Positions 1-11,703 of a DNA stretch of 64,000 bases are shown one piece after another. A program made the position numbers and the translations under genes. Each line of letters starts with the position of its first letter. Within the stretch, counting starts at the first letter, position 1. The notes below the pieces were generated by a model. That model had not been told where the DNA came from. It saw only the letters and a program-made list of their open reading frames with translations, and did no database searches. Source of the stretch: Spirodela intermedia (lineage: Eukaryota; Streptophyta; Magnoliopsida; Alismatales; Araceae); NCBI GenBank assembly GCA_902729315.2, contig LR746272.1:7776827-7840826 (forward strand), in the 5' to 3' direction.

Positions 1-3000
1 TCATGAGTCATATCTATTATATGACATGAGCAAATAAATGATATATTAAATGAATAAATTATTTATCTCATGAATAGAGTGTTTTAGTAATTCATTATAC
101 ATTTGAGGGAGCACCTGCCATCAAATAATTCATATTTTTTTGAAAAGAAGCCATAGTATATAAATCTATACCTTAAATAAAATTATTATAGTAGACAAAC
201 ACCACCATCAGCATGGTTGAGTTGTTACCATCTTAAGAGAATTAATGAAGACCAAAGAATTATGAACCATTGTCTAAGTTGTCAACACATTGGCTTATAC
301 TATTAAAAAGTAATTTATTTATTATTAAGTATATATTTTATTTATTATATATTAAAGAGGTTATAAATTATGTCTTGTAACCTTAGAAATGATGGAGAGA
401 AAATGATTTTTGTTATTTTACCGATCATTCTATGAATGAGAGGTTGTGAAAACTATTATTCAATTAATTTAGTGAGGGAAAAGCTTTGACAACCATTATT
501 CAGTGCCACCTCCAGAGATCGGGATCGTCATTGTTGTCCACCATCCTTCAATCCCCATTTATTGTTGACCACCACTCCATGGCACCATTCACCACCGTTG
601 ACCCTCGTCTGTCACCATTCCACTACCTCTTTGATAATCTCTCAAACTACTCATTATTCTAGTAAAACTAATATCTTTAACCCTCATAAGTCCATTTATA
701 TCTTATGAAAAATAATATTTCATATTAGTAAATCTTATCTAGAACAAGTTTAAATAAAACCCTAAAAAAAATCAACCATACAAGTTATCAAAGTTGATAT
801 TTACTATCCTTTGTTGGGCTTTGACCTTGGATCAACAACATCTTGTCGCTAATTGTAATGTAATAAAGGCATTGGGTGCCTTGGGTTGGTAGAAACTGGA
901 GAGTACGGGAGGAAGCTTCGGAATAAGCAGTCAGAGGACCGTTGAGATCTAGTCTCACTCAGATCGTCCGATCCAGCCTGACCCCACGATCCTAAAGCTC
1001 GGCTGATCCGATTGGGAACGACCGAGGCATCTCCACTGGATCGTTCTCCGCAGCCGATCCAAGATAGAAAACCATCGGCAGTTTGTTGGGGCAAGATAGA
1101 AGTGTGACGACCGGCCCAGGCCCAGCAGTCACCCTTCTTCGAACCATCCGAAAATAAATGGTCAACCGAGCAATTCATCCTCTTGTAATAGTTGACTTTG
1201 AACTTTCCCTCAAGTAGGACCGTCTAAATGTAACGCTTCGTATTTAAGTTGACTAGCCGTGTAAGCAGAGCTTTTCTTGCATGTTCGAATGAGATCCTAG
1301 CGTTGACTGAAGCGACTGAGTGTCTGGTTGACCAATTGGCAATCCTCAGAGCAATCCCGATTTGACCAAACGACGTGCTTACAGCAGGTTCAGACAGGAT
1401 CGAACAGGTGCGAAAACCTGCTCTCTATCTCTCTACTATCCTTGCATCTCAAGAGCGAAGCCCTTGAGTCTTTATCTTCCCCTGGCGGAGCCGCTCAATT
1501 GATGGGTCCTCTCACCTCACAGCACACAGCCCTGCTCCTTCCGTTAGGGGGAACAAGAAGTCGTCACTCAAGAAAGAGTGAGAAAAAGAGCGCGAAAGCG
1601 AGAGAGAGTGCAGTTCGCCATGAAGGCCTGAACTGGAATCTACGGAGGTAGCGAGCCCAGGAGGGGGGACTCTGCCATCGAGCTGGATAATGGAGATCTC
1701 AGTGCTAACCGCCGTGGAAGGGCCCCCGCCGCCAGCTGTCCTCCCCTCCCCTCCTCCCTTACGCCGGCAGAGAGGCTCCTGCGCCGCTGACCAGGGTGCC
1801 TTAGTTCTTCCCCGGCGGCGGAAATGACCCGGATGCGGCAGACATTGTTCGAGTGACGATCGACACTTTCAAGTGATGATAATATTTGTCGAAGAAAGGC
1901 AACCTTCGGAACGCGGGTTGATGAAATTCCTTGGTCTTTAATCGTATCAACGTAAACGAGGCCGGATCTCAATAGCTTGACAGAATGTGGACATCATTTC
2001 TTGTTCCAACAGTCGTAAGTTTCGGCAGCACCGAAGGTTGATTGGATGAAGAACCCTAAGCCAGTAGCAGCGGCGGCGACGACGGCGGCGCCGCCAAGAG
2101 CAGTCCCGCCTGAAGAAACCAAATGAAAGTGGGGAACACAGTCGCGCACCGCCCTGAGGAGGTCAGTTACGAGGGGTGGAGGCACGTGGGTTTTGGTTCC
2201 CGGCCGGAGAAAAGGACACCGCCGCCAGCCTAATCCCACGCCGCCGCCGGAGGCTTCCTCACCTCTCCGCCGCTTCGTGTCCAGCGACAAGATCAACGAA
2301 GCTTCGTCGTAGGAAAGTCGGCGCAGCTCGGTAAGCCAAAGAGGGACGTGGCGTATTAATGTCGGAAGTAATTTGAAGATTGAACCGAGATTAAGACTCG
2401 AGATCAACTAAAAATTTCCACGAACAGAGATCATCACGTTGCCGTGGGGAAATCAGGTCCTCACGCCGCTGGCATCTGGGGGCTTTAATGGCTTATAATG
2501 CGACGTGTGCGGGACGCGTGGAGCTGCCGGTCGATCCCGCCGCGGCACGGCAGTTGGCGCGCCGCTCGCGCCACCTGTCCCCCGCCGCGGCATTAACGGT
2601 GGCGCCGCCGGTGGCCCGGACCGGAGGGTGGGAGGGAAGAACAAAGTTCATCTGAGGAGACGTGACCCTCCTCATCTTCTTCTTCGTCCATTCGAACCAG
2701 TGGGTTTCGATTTCGATCTCTGCCCGGTTAGTGGGGATTCAGGAGGAGAAAAAAAAGAATAATAGAAAAGGAGAAGAAGCTGGGAGTTGCAGACGGGTAA
2801 AGAATCGCCGTTTTATCGGCCTCAAACCAGGGGCCGCCCCTCGTCGGAAGCCCGAGTAAATTCGATCAAAGCTTTCGCCTTGAATGGTCACTGTCCGCGT
2901 ATCTGCTGCTACTCCATCTCCGCCGCCGCCGCGTCTCTCGAGGATGAAAGACGATGATCCTCTTTATCTCCGGTCTTCGCCGCCGCGGGTGCGGAGAATT

Positions 3001-3028
3001 AGATCGTGGCTGGTGGCCCACGGAAGCC
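1..3028. other. Intergenic region downstream of the PIN gene, no convincing gene
   Basis: The first ~870 bases are AT-rich and hold one copy of a dispersed repeat (listed separately). From about 1400 to 2900 the sequence is GC-rich and several open frames occur. The longest is a 137-codon frame on the minus strand at 1994-2407. It ends in an alanine/glycine-rich hydrophobic stretch that could span a membrane, but I recognise no family and see no supporting exon structure. Part of the region just below 3028 should be the 3' UTR of the PIN gene. I see no tRNA or other RNA gene. Confidence 0.5.
204..436 (+). repeat. Dispersed repeat, copy 1 (pair with 58447-58683)
   Basis: About 230 bases match a second copy at 58447-58683 in the same orientation, with scattered substitutions and small indels. 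Shared blocks include catggttgag, gagaattaatgaaga, caacacattgg, ttaaagaggttataaat and atgtcttgtaacc. The AT-rich character and two unlinked copies suggest a fragment or solo terminal repeat of a transposable element. I did not find clear target-site duplications or terminal inverted repeats. Confidence 0.7.
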
Positions 3029-5274
3029 TCACAGCCCAAGAACGATGTAGTAGAGGAGGGTGATGGGGAGCGATATCAGCATTCCAAAGAAGACCCTGCG
3101 GAAGAATTGCCAGAGGAATTTCTCAGTCAGCACCAACTAAAAGCTTATCTCCACATCTTCTTCTTCTTCTTCTTCTTCTTCTGCATCTATTGGCCTCTCT
3201 GATAGGACTCACCCTGCGCTGAGTATGGCGGGGTGGACGTTGTACTCCTTGGCGAAGACGAACGGGACGATCCCCTGCGGCAGCGCCGCCTGACGACGGC
3301 GCCGGAGAGATTAAACCGCCGTTAGCAACAACGAAGTAAAACAGAGACCGCCACATTAACTCCCCCATCGCCGTCACTCCCCACCGAGGTCGAAATTTAC
3401 CTGCACGATGGCGATGTGGAGGAGGGTTCCCCGCAGGCCCACCGCAATGGAGGCCGCTGCCATCACGGCCGGCCCTGTGAGGAACCTCACCGTCATCGCG
3501 AAGCTCGCCACCGAGTTCCCGCACGCTATTATCTTCGGCTGTAATGCCATGAACAGCCCTGGATGGAGATCACAACGGAGCAAGAGATTAATCGGAAGTG
3601 GAAGACGACGCAGGAGATGAATGGAAATCGGTATAAATGGGGAGGGAAGCCGTGAACCCACCAAGGCTGAACATGGCCATCCCCAGTCCGGCGTCGGAGA
3701 GGATGGAGATGGACTGATCTACTATCTTCGGCATCGCAATATGCCACCTTCGTCCCCAGACGAACCAGTCAGGTCCCCGTAAGTAGTAGTAATTCGGAAG
3801 GGAGTTGCAGAGGCGAGTTTCTTACCGGAAGGCGATGAGGGACCATGTGAGGCCGACGAGGCTGGAGTAGGTGTTTGGGTTGCGGATAAGCTTCCGCCAC
3901 ACCATGATAAGTATCAACCTCGTCATCACGCTCGTCGGCGGCATCTGCTGTCGATTTCCACAGACCTTCCCCTCCATGGGCAGCCCTCCACCGCATCCAC
4001 CGTCCTTAGGGAACTGCTCCGCCATAGTCGGCCCCTCCGCCGCCGGCCCCTCCTCAGTCGCCTCCTCCCCTCCGGTTACCGCTGGAGGAAGAATTACAGT
4101 CAGAAGCAGAGAATGAATGACGATGAGCATCAAAGAGGATTGAGCGATGTAAGTTACATTTCCTCTGAGGGAGGTCCTCCGGGATGATCATACGAATCTC
4201 CTTGGCGTCCTGCTCCGCGGCGGCGAACTCACCGTGGAAGCCACCGACATCGGAGACGGGGGAGGCGCTGGAGCTCCACACGAACATGTGGAGCTCCTTG
4301 GCGTCGTGGCTATGGTGGTGGTGACTGATCGGTTTGCCGGCGGCGGGATTGTTCCTGCCGCCGGCGATCTCCTGGTTGGGAAAGGCGGCCGGCCCCGTGA
4401 GGCTGTGACCGTCGTCGACGTTGGAAGGGCGAGGAGTCGGCCGCGCCATGGAGTAGAAGTCGGAGGGGTTGAAATTGGATCCCCTGGGAGTTGGGTCCCG
4501 GGAAGAGCTCAAGCTGTAGATCTCAGCACCGGTGAGGTTCGACGGCCGGGGAGTTAACAGGGAGACGGAGCGGCAGGAGGAGGTGGACTTGCGGACGGTG
4601 ATGCGGATCTTGCCGTCGTCGCCGACTTCGGCGTCAGCCTGGAGGAACTGATGGCCGGAGCGGCCGTCGTCGCCGGCGCCGTCGACGAGCGAGGCGACGT
4701 CCGAGTCGACCTTGAAGGAGACAATAGAGCCCGCAGTGCCGTCGGGGAACTGATCGAGGATCAGCAGCCTGGCGGCGCGGTACTCGAAGAGGAAGAGGAG
4801 GAGGGTGCTCCAGATGATGCACTGGAGCACCACTACCTGCACCATGAGGCTGCCGGAGAAGTCGCCGTACATGGCGGTGAGGAGGGGGATGCCCATGATA
4901 AGGGTGTTGGGGAGGGTGGAGAGGGAAAAGATGGTGATAGCCCAGTCAAAGGAGGCCCCTCCGCCGCCGGCTCCGGCGGCGCCATCCGATCTGGACGGAA
5001 TGTTGGACCAGATGACCACGGCGGCGAGGACGATGAGCTTCTGCAGTGTGTCGGCGGCGACGAAGCGGAGGTTCATGGCGTAGGGGTCGTTGGTGGCGAT
5101 GAAGTGGAAAGAGAGCAGCGGCACGGCGAAGACGGCGACGAAGCGGTTGATGCCGGAGCACTGGTCGGGGGAGAAGATCCGCCACCACCGCACGGAGCCG
5201 TAGGCCAGGATCATCGCTACGTAAAGCGGCACCACCGCCGCCATCACCGTGTAGAAATCCTTCCATGTGATCAT
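3029..5274 (-). CDS. PIN: PIN-FORMED auxin efflux carrier (long, canonical; PIN3-like)
   Basis: Plasma-membrane exporter of auxin (indole-3-acetate), with a canonical long hydrophilic loop. Exons: 5274-4158, 4081-3826, 3747-3662, 3558-3401, 3289-3213, 3095-3029, predicted 586 residues. Phases close at every junction. Residues 1-165 are the N-terminal membrane block, starting [11 protein letters not shown]. The loop (about 166-420) carries three TPRxS motifs at 241, 262 and 280, the known type of PINOID/D6PK phosphosite, plus the conserved AKELHMFVW at 325. NPNTY at 440-444 opens the C-terminal membrane block, which ends in LLYYIVLGL. An in-frame ATG lies 57 bases upstream, but MITW is the family start. 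N-terminal wording such as [13 protein letters not shown] and the loop phrase [10 protein letters not shown] resemble the PIN3/4/7 group more than PIN1 or PIN2. That subgroup call is inference. Confidence 0.95.
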
Positions 5275-5351
5275 CTCCTCCTCCCCTCCGAGCTCCTCCC
5301 CAGAACGATCAGAGCCCACCGGCCGCCCCAAGATCCATGAAGGTCCTGATC

Positions 5352-5352
<1 letters not shown>

Positions 5353-5384
<32 letters not shown>
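5353..5384. repeat. (GA)n microsatellite in the PIN 5' UTR
   Basis: An almost perfect GA/CT tract of about 32 bases lies 80-110 bases upstream of the PIN start codon and downstream of its TATA box, so it should be in the 5' UTR (a CT tract on the coding strand). GAGA tracts are known binding sites for plant BASIC PENTACYSTEINE proteins; any role here is inference. Confidence 0.9.
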
Positions 5385-5386
<2 letters not shown>

Positions 5387-5533
5387 AGGGGGGAAGAGAG
5401 ATGGGTTCTGACAACTGAGATTCCGTAGCTCTCCGGTGAACTCTACGGAGGAGCTTCCACAGACCGGCGACGGCGGAGCAGCCTTGCTTTCTGAGGTGCC
5501 CCGGGTCGGCCTGCTGCGGAGGAGCCGATCAGG

Positions 5534-5544
5534 ATTTATAAACC
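5534..5544 (-). promoter_or_regulatory. Putative TATA box of PIN
   Basis: On the minus strand the sequence reads TTTATAAAT about 260 bases before the ATG at 5274. The position would give a 5' leader of roughly 200-230 bases containing the GA tract. Confidence 0.5.
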
Positions 5545-7761
5545 GCATGGGAGACCCCGTCTTCCCCGCCGGGGATTTCGGGGGCCTCGGATTTCTAGAG
5601 AGAGAGAGAGTAGGTGGAATGAAACTCACGTGGCGGCCAATGATAAGAAACTGGGTTTGGGGAGGATTGTCACGTAATCACCCTCGAGATCTCCGATCCT
5701 TACTTTTATGCCCCTACTCCCCGGTGGGACCCTCGAAAATACGGGTACCGGACAACCGTCATGCCTGACGGCCATCCGCCTGTCGGCGGGGTCTACTTCG
5801 TGGGCCCCGCGGCCTGGGTGTGCTATTCAAGGAAGGTCCTTTCGCTTCGGGTGGGCCCCGATGTTAACGGGAAATGGCATTGTCATCCACAGACGGCAGA
5901 GGATATATAGGTAATAATAATAAATCCCTCCCTATTCATGCCCTCTTTATTGTATACGATTAGGGAAATTTTCTCGTCGTTTTAGAGAGAAAAAAATGAT
6001 CTCCGGGGATTTTCTAGCCTAATGACCGTGTTTAATCTGGGCATAAATTCATAGGATTTTTCACACAATGGGTAAAATAATAATAAAATATGTAAATTTA
6101 AAATTATTATAAATATAATTCTTTTTAGGCCGCATCAATGTCCTGGTAAATATGCTAAAAGCTATTATTCGTCACAATTACACAAAATTTGAGGGGAATT
6201 TGATTTATTCATCATGATGCTTTATGTCACCAATGAAACCATGCTAAATAGTTAAAATAATTTCATCATAGGAATTTAAAAAATTGAGATGAGGGAAGAA
6301 GATTACCTGTTTTCATGGGTCCATGGAACATTACTTCTGCTAAAAATCCATATTTATAAGTATTTTTTTAAAAAAATAGGAGTTCCTAGTCACAACGTTT
6401 TAATGATTCAGAGAAAAAAAATGTGCATGAGAAGACTTCTTAATTGGAATTTTGACAAGTATAATTTATTTGATAGTGGAAGAAATTATTGGTTCATCTT
6501 GTAGGTCTAAGCTGACGGCTCCACAGGAGGGACAGCCCTACGGGGAAGGCTCCTTTCCACGGCCTGATTGAGCCGGTGACCAGGGACCAGCCCACGCTGC
6601 ACCATCAATGTCTAGTCAACAGCTCCTCTCTCTCTGTGTACTGCGCGCGTGTGTGTGTGGAGCGGGGGAGGTCGAGAGAGAAGAGGTCCCCATCGCAACC
6701 CCACCATGCCATCACAATCCTCCCCCTGTTGCGGCTGTCTGCGTCTCCAGCGACGGAGGCGTCCCTCTGCGGCCGCCCTCGTTCGTTCCCCCTCTCGTAT
6801 CTGCAGTCGTCTTCTCCTCCGGTGGGTTTCCTGCCGCTGCGCATGTGCGCGAAGGATTCGCGATCGCCGCCGGCCCCGTCGCCGGTGACCGCTCACATGG
6901 CCCGCCGCCCGTCTCCCCTTCTTTCCGGTTCCCTCCGACTTTCCGTGGAAAGCCGTGCTTGTGCTCTAATAGCTCTTGGCTGGCTCCGAGCTTATAATTC
7001 CCAAATCATTGCTCTCTCTCTCTCAACTCTTCTTGATCTGGCTGTTTCGTACGTGCCTTCTCCTCAGAAGAGGAGACGAAGGCAGGTGAGACAGGAAGCT
7101 CGACGTCTCCGAGTGAGACACAACCGGCGCCGTTTCGACGACATGACAGCCAGGTCCCCCACTCCGGGCGGAACAGTCACGTGGCGCTACGTGAACTGGT
7201 CGCGAATCCATCGAGCTCGAGTTACCTTCCTACCGTCCGTGGGGAGGGAGGACCGGATCGCCGCCTAGTTTCACGTCCGTCGACGGCGAACGGCCCGGCT
7301 GAACCTGCCGTGGGTTTTCCTTCATAAATGTCGAAATCGTTGACGTTCATGAACACGCGTAGATCGTCCAGTTTCGAACCAGCGAGTCCTGAATACGTGC
7401 AACATCACCATCTACGTGTCCTAATTTGGCGCTGACTACGTCCTCTGGATTACAAAGTCAACGAGGATGAGCAACGTCCAGTTTCTGATTAATTGACGGC
7501 GACTAGACGGGCGGATGGAGACAAGATTCCCTCCTACCCGACTTACAGCCGAAACTTAAGGCTCTCCTGATCGGCTGCGAAGTTACTGCGAGGAGGAAAC
7601 CCCCTGATATTGTGACCAAAAATCTGATTTTTCTCGACGAAGACGCTTTCCTACTCCCCGTGATATTGACTCCATCTCTCATCGAGCAGACCAAGGCCCA
7701 TATGTTACGACAAAAAAATCGACTCTTTCCCGACAAAGACCTCATCTTTCTCTTTCTCCTT

Positions 7762-7800
<39 letters not shown>

Positions 7801-8431
7801 CATGGTACATGGAGTTGAAATATACAAGTGGGCAAGTTAGAGACGACGCCTTGGTCTTGATATCTGAGTGGGTGATCGATCTCCCTTGGCCTGAGCTTGG
7901 AGGGTCCTAGGTCAAGACGGTTGGGCCACCAGCATGGGAGGACGCGTGTCGAACCCCCATCGGCTGAGTGCAGTTAACTGCGTCCCTCCAGAACACGTGT
8001 CATTGTCGGAGAATAGCCCTGCACTGGATGACGGACAAGTTGACCCCTCTCCTACTCCTAGCGCTCTGACGGTCTACGTAAGAACCGTTCGTTTCGTTCG
8101 CGTTAGCACCTACGATATCTCCGGGTGTCTTGATGACACAGATTGACAGAGAGAGAGAGAGAGAGAGGGCATTCGAAGTTATATTAACCGACCATAGATG
8201 AGGCGTATATATCAAGCTTGGCACGCGCATGATATTTGTTTAAATATGTTTAATATATAATATCATTATATAGAGTCAAAGCTCTTTTTAAATAATTATC
8301 GCCTAGTTTATTTGGGTTTGCTCTTCTAGCTTCCATCGGCAAAATCGGGCCTACAAAGAAGAAGACAGGTGACTTCATCATCTGCCCATTTGAGCTAAGT
8401 TTAGAATTTTAACAGGGCCAATATCGGTACT

Positions 8432-8435
<4 letters not shown>

Positions 8436-8509
<74 letters not shown>
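8436..8509. repeat. Compound microsatellite (TC)n(CA)n
   Basis: A TC tract of about 40 bases runs directly into a CA tract of about 35 bases, followed by a short second CT run to 8520. It is intergenic and is the longest uninterrupted compound dinucleotide tract in this half of the window. Confidence 0.95.
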
Positions 8510-8909
8510 TCTCTCTCTCTAAAATAATTGCATGAGTTCTTTTTTGGGCCCAAGCCCATCTGTCCTTTTGGAATGCCCGGTTAATGAGCCGGGCCGGAGA
8601 GAAGCCCGGGACATGAACACTCTCAGCTCGGCCCACCACACAAAGCGTTGAATAATCTCTGCAGACCAAGGTTCATGCTCGAAATTAGAGATTTATATCG
8701 CGGAGAATGTCAATTGACGAGCATATCGTATTGTATACTATATAAAGATGCTTATGTTGATAGAAAGTCCACTGGTTGACCCCATCGGTGGAGCCTAGGA
8801 ACCGACCATTGTTCTTCGGGCATCCTCCAAAGTGAACACAGACGGGATTCATCAGAATAGGAGTTGACTTCTAATGATAGAATCGCGAGAGGGAGGGAGT
8901 CGGACAAAT

Positions 8910-10006
8910 TCAGTTCTGTTGTTTGGACAAGTATGGGCGATGGTGATGATGCCCGTTGGCCACATCATCGCCGTTGCTCATCGTGGCGGCGGCGCAATCG
9001 CCATTAGATCGATCGGCGGCGATCGCCGAGGTCTTCTTCCCCACGCGGCCGCTCTTGGGAGAGACGGCGGCTAGCACGACCACCCCGCAGAGCAGCGCCA
9101 GCCCCACGCCCAGCGCGTTGACCACTACTGCCTCCGCCGATCTTGGAGCCGCCGCCGCCGCCTCCCCTTGTCCCCGCGCCGCCTGCAGGAAAGTCAGCTT
9201 CTCCAGGAGGCCCGTTTCGGCGGTGGCCACCGCCAGCCCGTACGTGTACAGCCCCACGAAGACGTGCCACGGCAGCACGCTCCCCCTCGTCCGCCGTCCC
9301 TCTCCCCTGTGCCAGAAGCTCCAAAACCCCACCACCCACTGCGCCGCCACCACCAATTATTCAGAGAGAGAAGATCTAGAGGGATGGAGAGAGAGAGCGG
9401 AAGAACCTGGGCAGCGAAGAGAGAGAGGCAGAGGAGGCCCATCCAAGAGTGGAGGCTGAGGAAGTTGGAGAGGAGGCCATCAGAGGCTCGGAATTTAGCC
9501 CAGATGCCGAAGATCCCGAAGGAGAAGGCTGCGCCTTGGAGGGCCAAGTGGGCTGACTTCCGGGTCCCTCGCGACCACCGACCCAGCGTCCGGTGGGCCA
9601 GGATGGCTGGAGCTCACCGACACAGCAAGACAACGGTTCGTCACTCTCGAGTGAACATACCGCCGCCGGAAACAGCTGCGGCGGAGGAGGAGGGGGGAGA
9701 GGGAGGTTACCTTCGCCGGTGAGGAGGATGAAGCCGATGACCATCAACAGCGGGTGGAGCACCTGCAGTGGGGGAGGGGGAGGAGAGAGAGAGTGAGTGA
9801 GCGGAATTGAAACGGAGATGGGGGAAGAGGGGGCGGGGGATTCCTACGGAGTAGACGAAGTCGAGTTGGAGAGTCGAGGAAGGGACGTCGGAGGCGGCGG
9901 CGGCGGCGGGAAGGAAGCTGGTCTGGAAGCTGAGGGCCCAGAATATCACGAGCGCCGCCACCATCGCCGCCGTGACCCTCGCCAACCCGACCAACAGTGC
10001 CCCCAT
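8910..10006 (-). CDS. CYB561: Cytochrome b561 transmembrane ascorbate ferrireductase
   Basis: Two-haem membrane protein that passes electrons from cytosolic ascorbate across a membrane (typically tonoplast) to ferric iron or monodehydroascorbate. Exons: 10006-9848, 9762-9711, 9606-9407, 9338-8910, predicted 279 residues. All three introns are GT-AG and the phases close. Four conserved histidines fall at 56 (VLHPLLM), 90 (SAHLALQG), 123 (SLHSWMG) and 162 (LPWHVF). Their spacing of 34, 33 and 39 is that of the two haem-binding pairs in this family. The block GLYTYGLAVATAETGLLEK is diagnostic. The N-terminus is an extra hydrophobic segment, and the C-terminal ~35 residues are polar with a short His run. 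A TATA box sits about 185 bases upstream. Which b561 subtype it is cannot be settled from sequence alone. Confidence 0.93.
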
Positions 10007-11703
10007 CGGCGATCTGCCCTCCCTCCACTCTCTCTCTCACACACACTCTCACTCTCTCACTGTCTCTCTGTGGTCTTCCCCTTTGCTGAGGATACGCCTC
10101 CAACGCGAGTGACCGCACTCCAGGGATGGGGAATAGACTACCAGGTTTCTCTAGATCTACGCTGCCTCCCCCTCTTTCTCTCTCTTGATTTATATAAATA
10201 TGCATATCTATCGATCTACGCTTCTTTCTCTCTCTCTCTGAGCCGTCTCTTTATCGACTGTATGATTCGGTGCGCTCGAGTCGAAAAATCCCTTCTTCCT
10301 TCCGCCCAGTGGGCCACCGGCTCTGAGATTAATAATCCTAATATTCTTTACCACATTTTCTCATAATTTTTTTTTTTCTCTCTCTCTCTCTCTCTCTCTA
10401 TCCCCAGTGAGTCGACACGTGGCTCTGGATGGGGCCCATCGGCTTCACAACATCCCTCCCGGGTGGGACCCGAGATCGTGGAGGCCGCCTGGGCTCGGGG
10501 CCGACTAGGCGAGGCCCGGTTCGGGCCGGGCAAGCCACAGAGAGCTGTTATTAAAATAAAGATATAATTTTATAAACCCGTATTTTCTTACGGTGCACAT
10601 TTTTCCGACAGGGAGGGGATCAGAATCTCGTATGACCATCTGGGCTTTGACTGAATCATAATATCATTTTTTTATAAAATAAATAAATCACGGGTCAACG
10701 GTATTCTGGGAGCCCCGAATCCCCGCGTCCCGTGTGCATGGTTGGTCATGGCGCTCAAGTTATGGCATTTTCCGCTAATATTTAAATAAAATGAGTAACA
10801 AATGGGAGTGGGGAAATTATCGACGAATATTATGGAACAGAAAGCCTGACCGTCTGTCGGAAGGCGAGCGGGGCGAGTTACTGGGGGGTGGGAGGGAAAG
10901 TAAATGCGAGCCATGCCGGGTGGATTCGGCAACACCGCCGCCCTTGGAACACGGAAGACCACGTGGTATCGCCATTAGGAAAATTAGAGACCGATTTGAC
11001 TCGACGATGCTTAGCGATTTTCTCTATTATTCATTGAGAATTAATTATTGATAAATAACGTATCGGGCCCAGAAGGTAGAGTTTTACAGGACCCCGCCCG
11101 TTGGCCCCGCGAGGGCGGCTGTCGGAACAGCCGTCGTTGGGGCCCGACGGGGGGCGGCTTCGACGACGACACGCTTGCCTGTCTCGAGCCCGATCATTCA
11201 GATTCTCCCTGGTTAGTTGGGGCTTCGGAGGGTCACTCCTCCGTCGCGCCGCAGAAACCCTGTCCCCGGTTTCTTCGTCTTCTTTGTCTCCAGGCTGTGA
11301 TCGATCCGAGGGGAAGAGAAGCGCGGCCTAGCGAACGCCACACCAGACGATACTGGGATCCTTTGGGTCGCCGGGAAAATCCTAGGATCATTCGGTGATT
11401 TCCAGCAAATGCCGTCGAATCTGACCGTGTTAGTGATTAGGGTTGATCTGGGGGAGGCGGAAGGAGGGCGAATGGCGACGTCATCGGTCTGTGCAATCAA
11501 TGGTGTGATCACTGTTCATCGGAACTGGCTTCGAAGCCTCGGATCATCGTCATCATCATCATCATCATCTTCTTCTTCTTCTTCTTCTTCTTCCTCCTTT
11601 CCTTTCGTTGATCTAGGGAGGGGTAATTACAGGGAAGAACAGCTGAATCCTAGTCGAGTATGGAAGTGTGGAAGAATACCTTCAAACCTGACAATAATCG
11701 GGG
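10007..11703. other. Intergenic region between CYB561 and the USP-like gene
   Basis: Contains the CYB561 promoter and leader, a CT tract at 10377-10399, a GC-rich block around 11080-11350 and a trinucleotide tract of (TCA)n(TCT)n at about 11547-11595. Open frames in the GC-rich block overlap on both strands and show no domain. The end nearest 11704 should be the 3' UTR of the USP-like gene. Confidence 0.5.
10189..10200 (-). promoter_or_regulatory. Putative TATA box of CYB561
   Basis: The minus strand reads TATTTATATAAA here, about 185 bases upstream of the ATG at 10006. A CT-rich leader lies between the two. Confidence 0.45.

Larger units (their letters stand above)
5275..8909. other. Intergenic region between PIN and CYB561, no recognised gene
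   Basis: This holds the PIN promoter and 5' UTR (5275-5600), an AT-rich stretch (about 5930-6500), then GC-richer DNA from 6520. A 230-codon plus-strand frame at 6576-7268 has no recognisable domain. It starts in low-complexity serine-rich sequence and ends in arginine-rich sequence, so I do not call it a gene. CT/GA tracts lie at 7769-7796, 8150-8168 and 8436-8509. The part next to 8910 should be the 3' UTR of CYB561. Confidence 0.5.

Noticed and set aside
1994-2407. 137-codon minus-strand frame with a hydrophobic Ala/Gly segment
   Set aside because: Could be a small membrane protein, but no family, no partner exon and no conserved context; left in the intergenic description only.
4651-5340. 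229-codon plus-strand open frame
   Set aside because: It is the exact antisense of PIN exon 1; the Gly/Glu/His-rich product is a shadow of GC-rich PIN codons.
6576-7268. 230-codon plus-strand frame
   Set aside because: Low-complexity Ser/Arg composition, no recognisable domain, overlapping frames on the other strand and no sign of introns or a promoter. Chance frame in GC-rich DNA is likelier.
8430-8669. Frame rich in Arg-Glu and Val-Cys repeats
   Set aside because: It is simply translated (GA)n and (GT)n.
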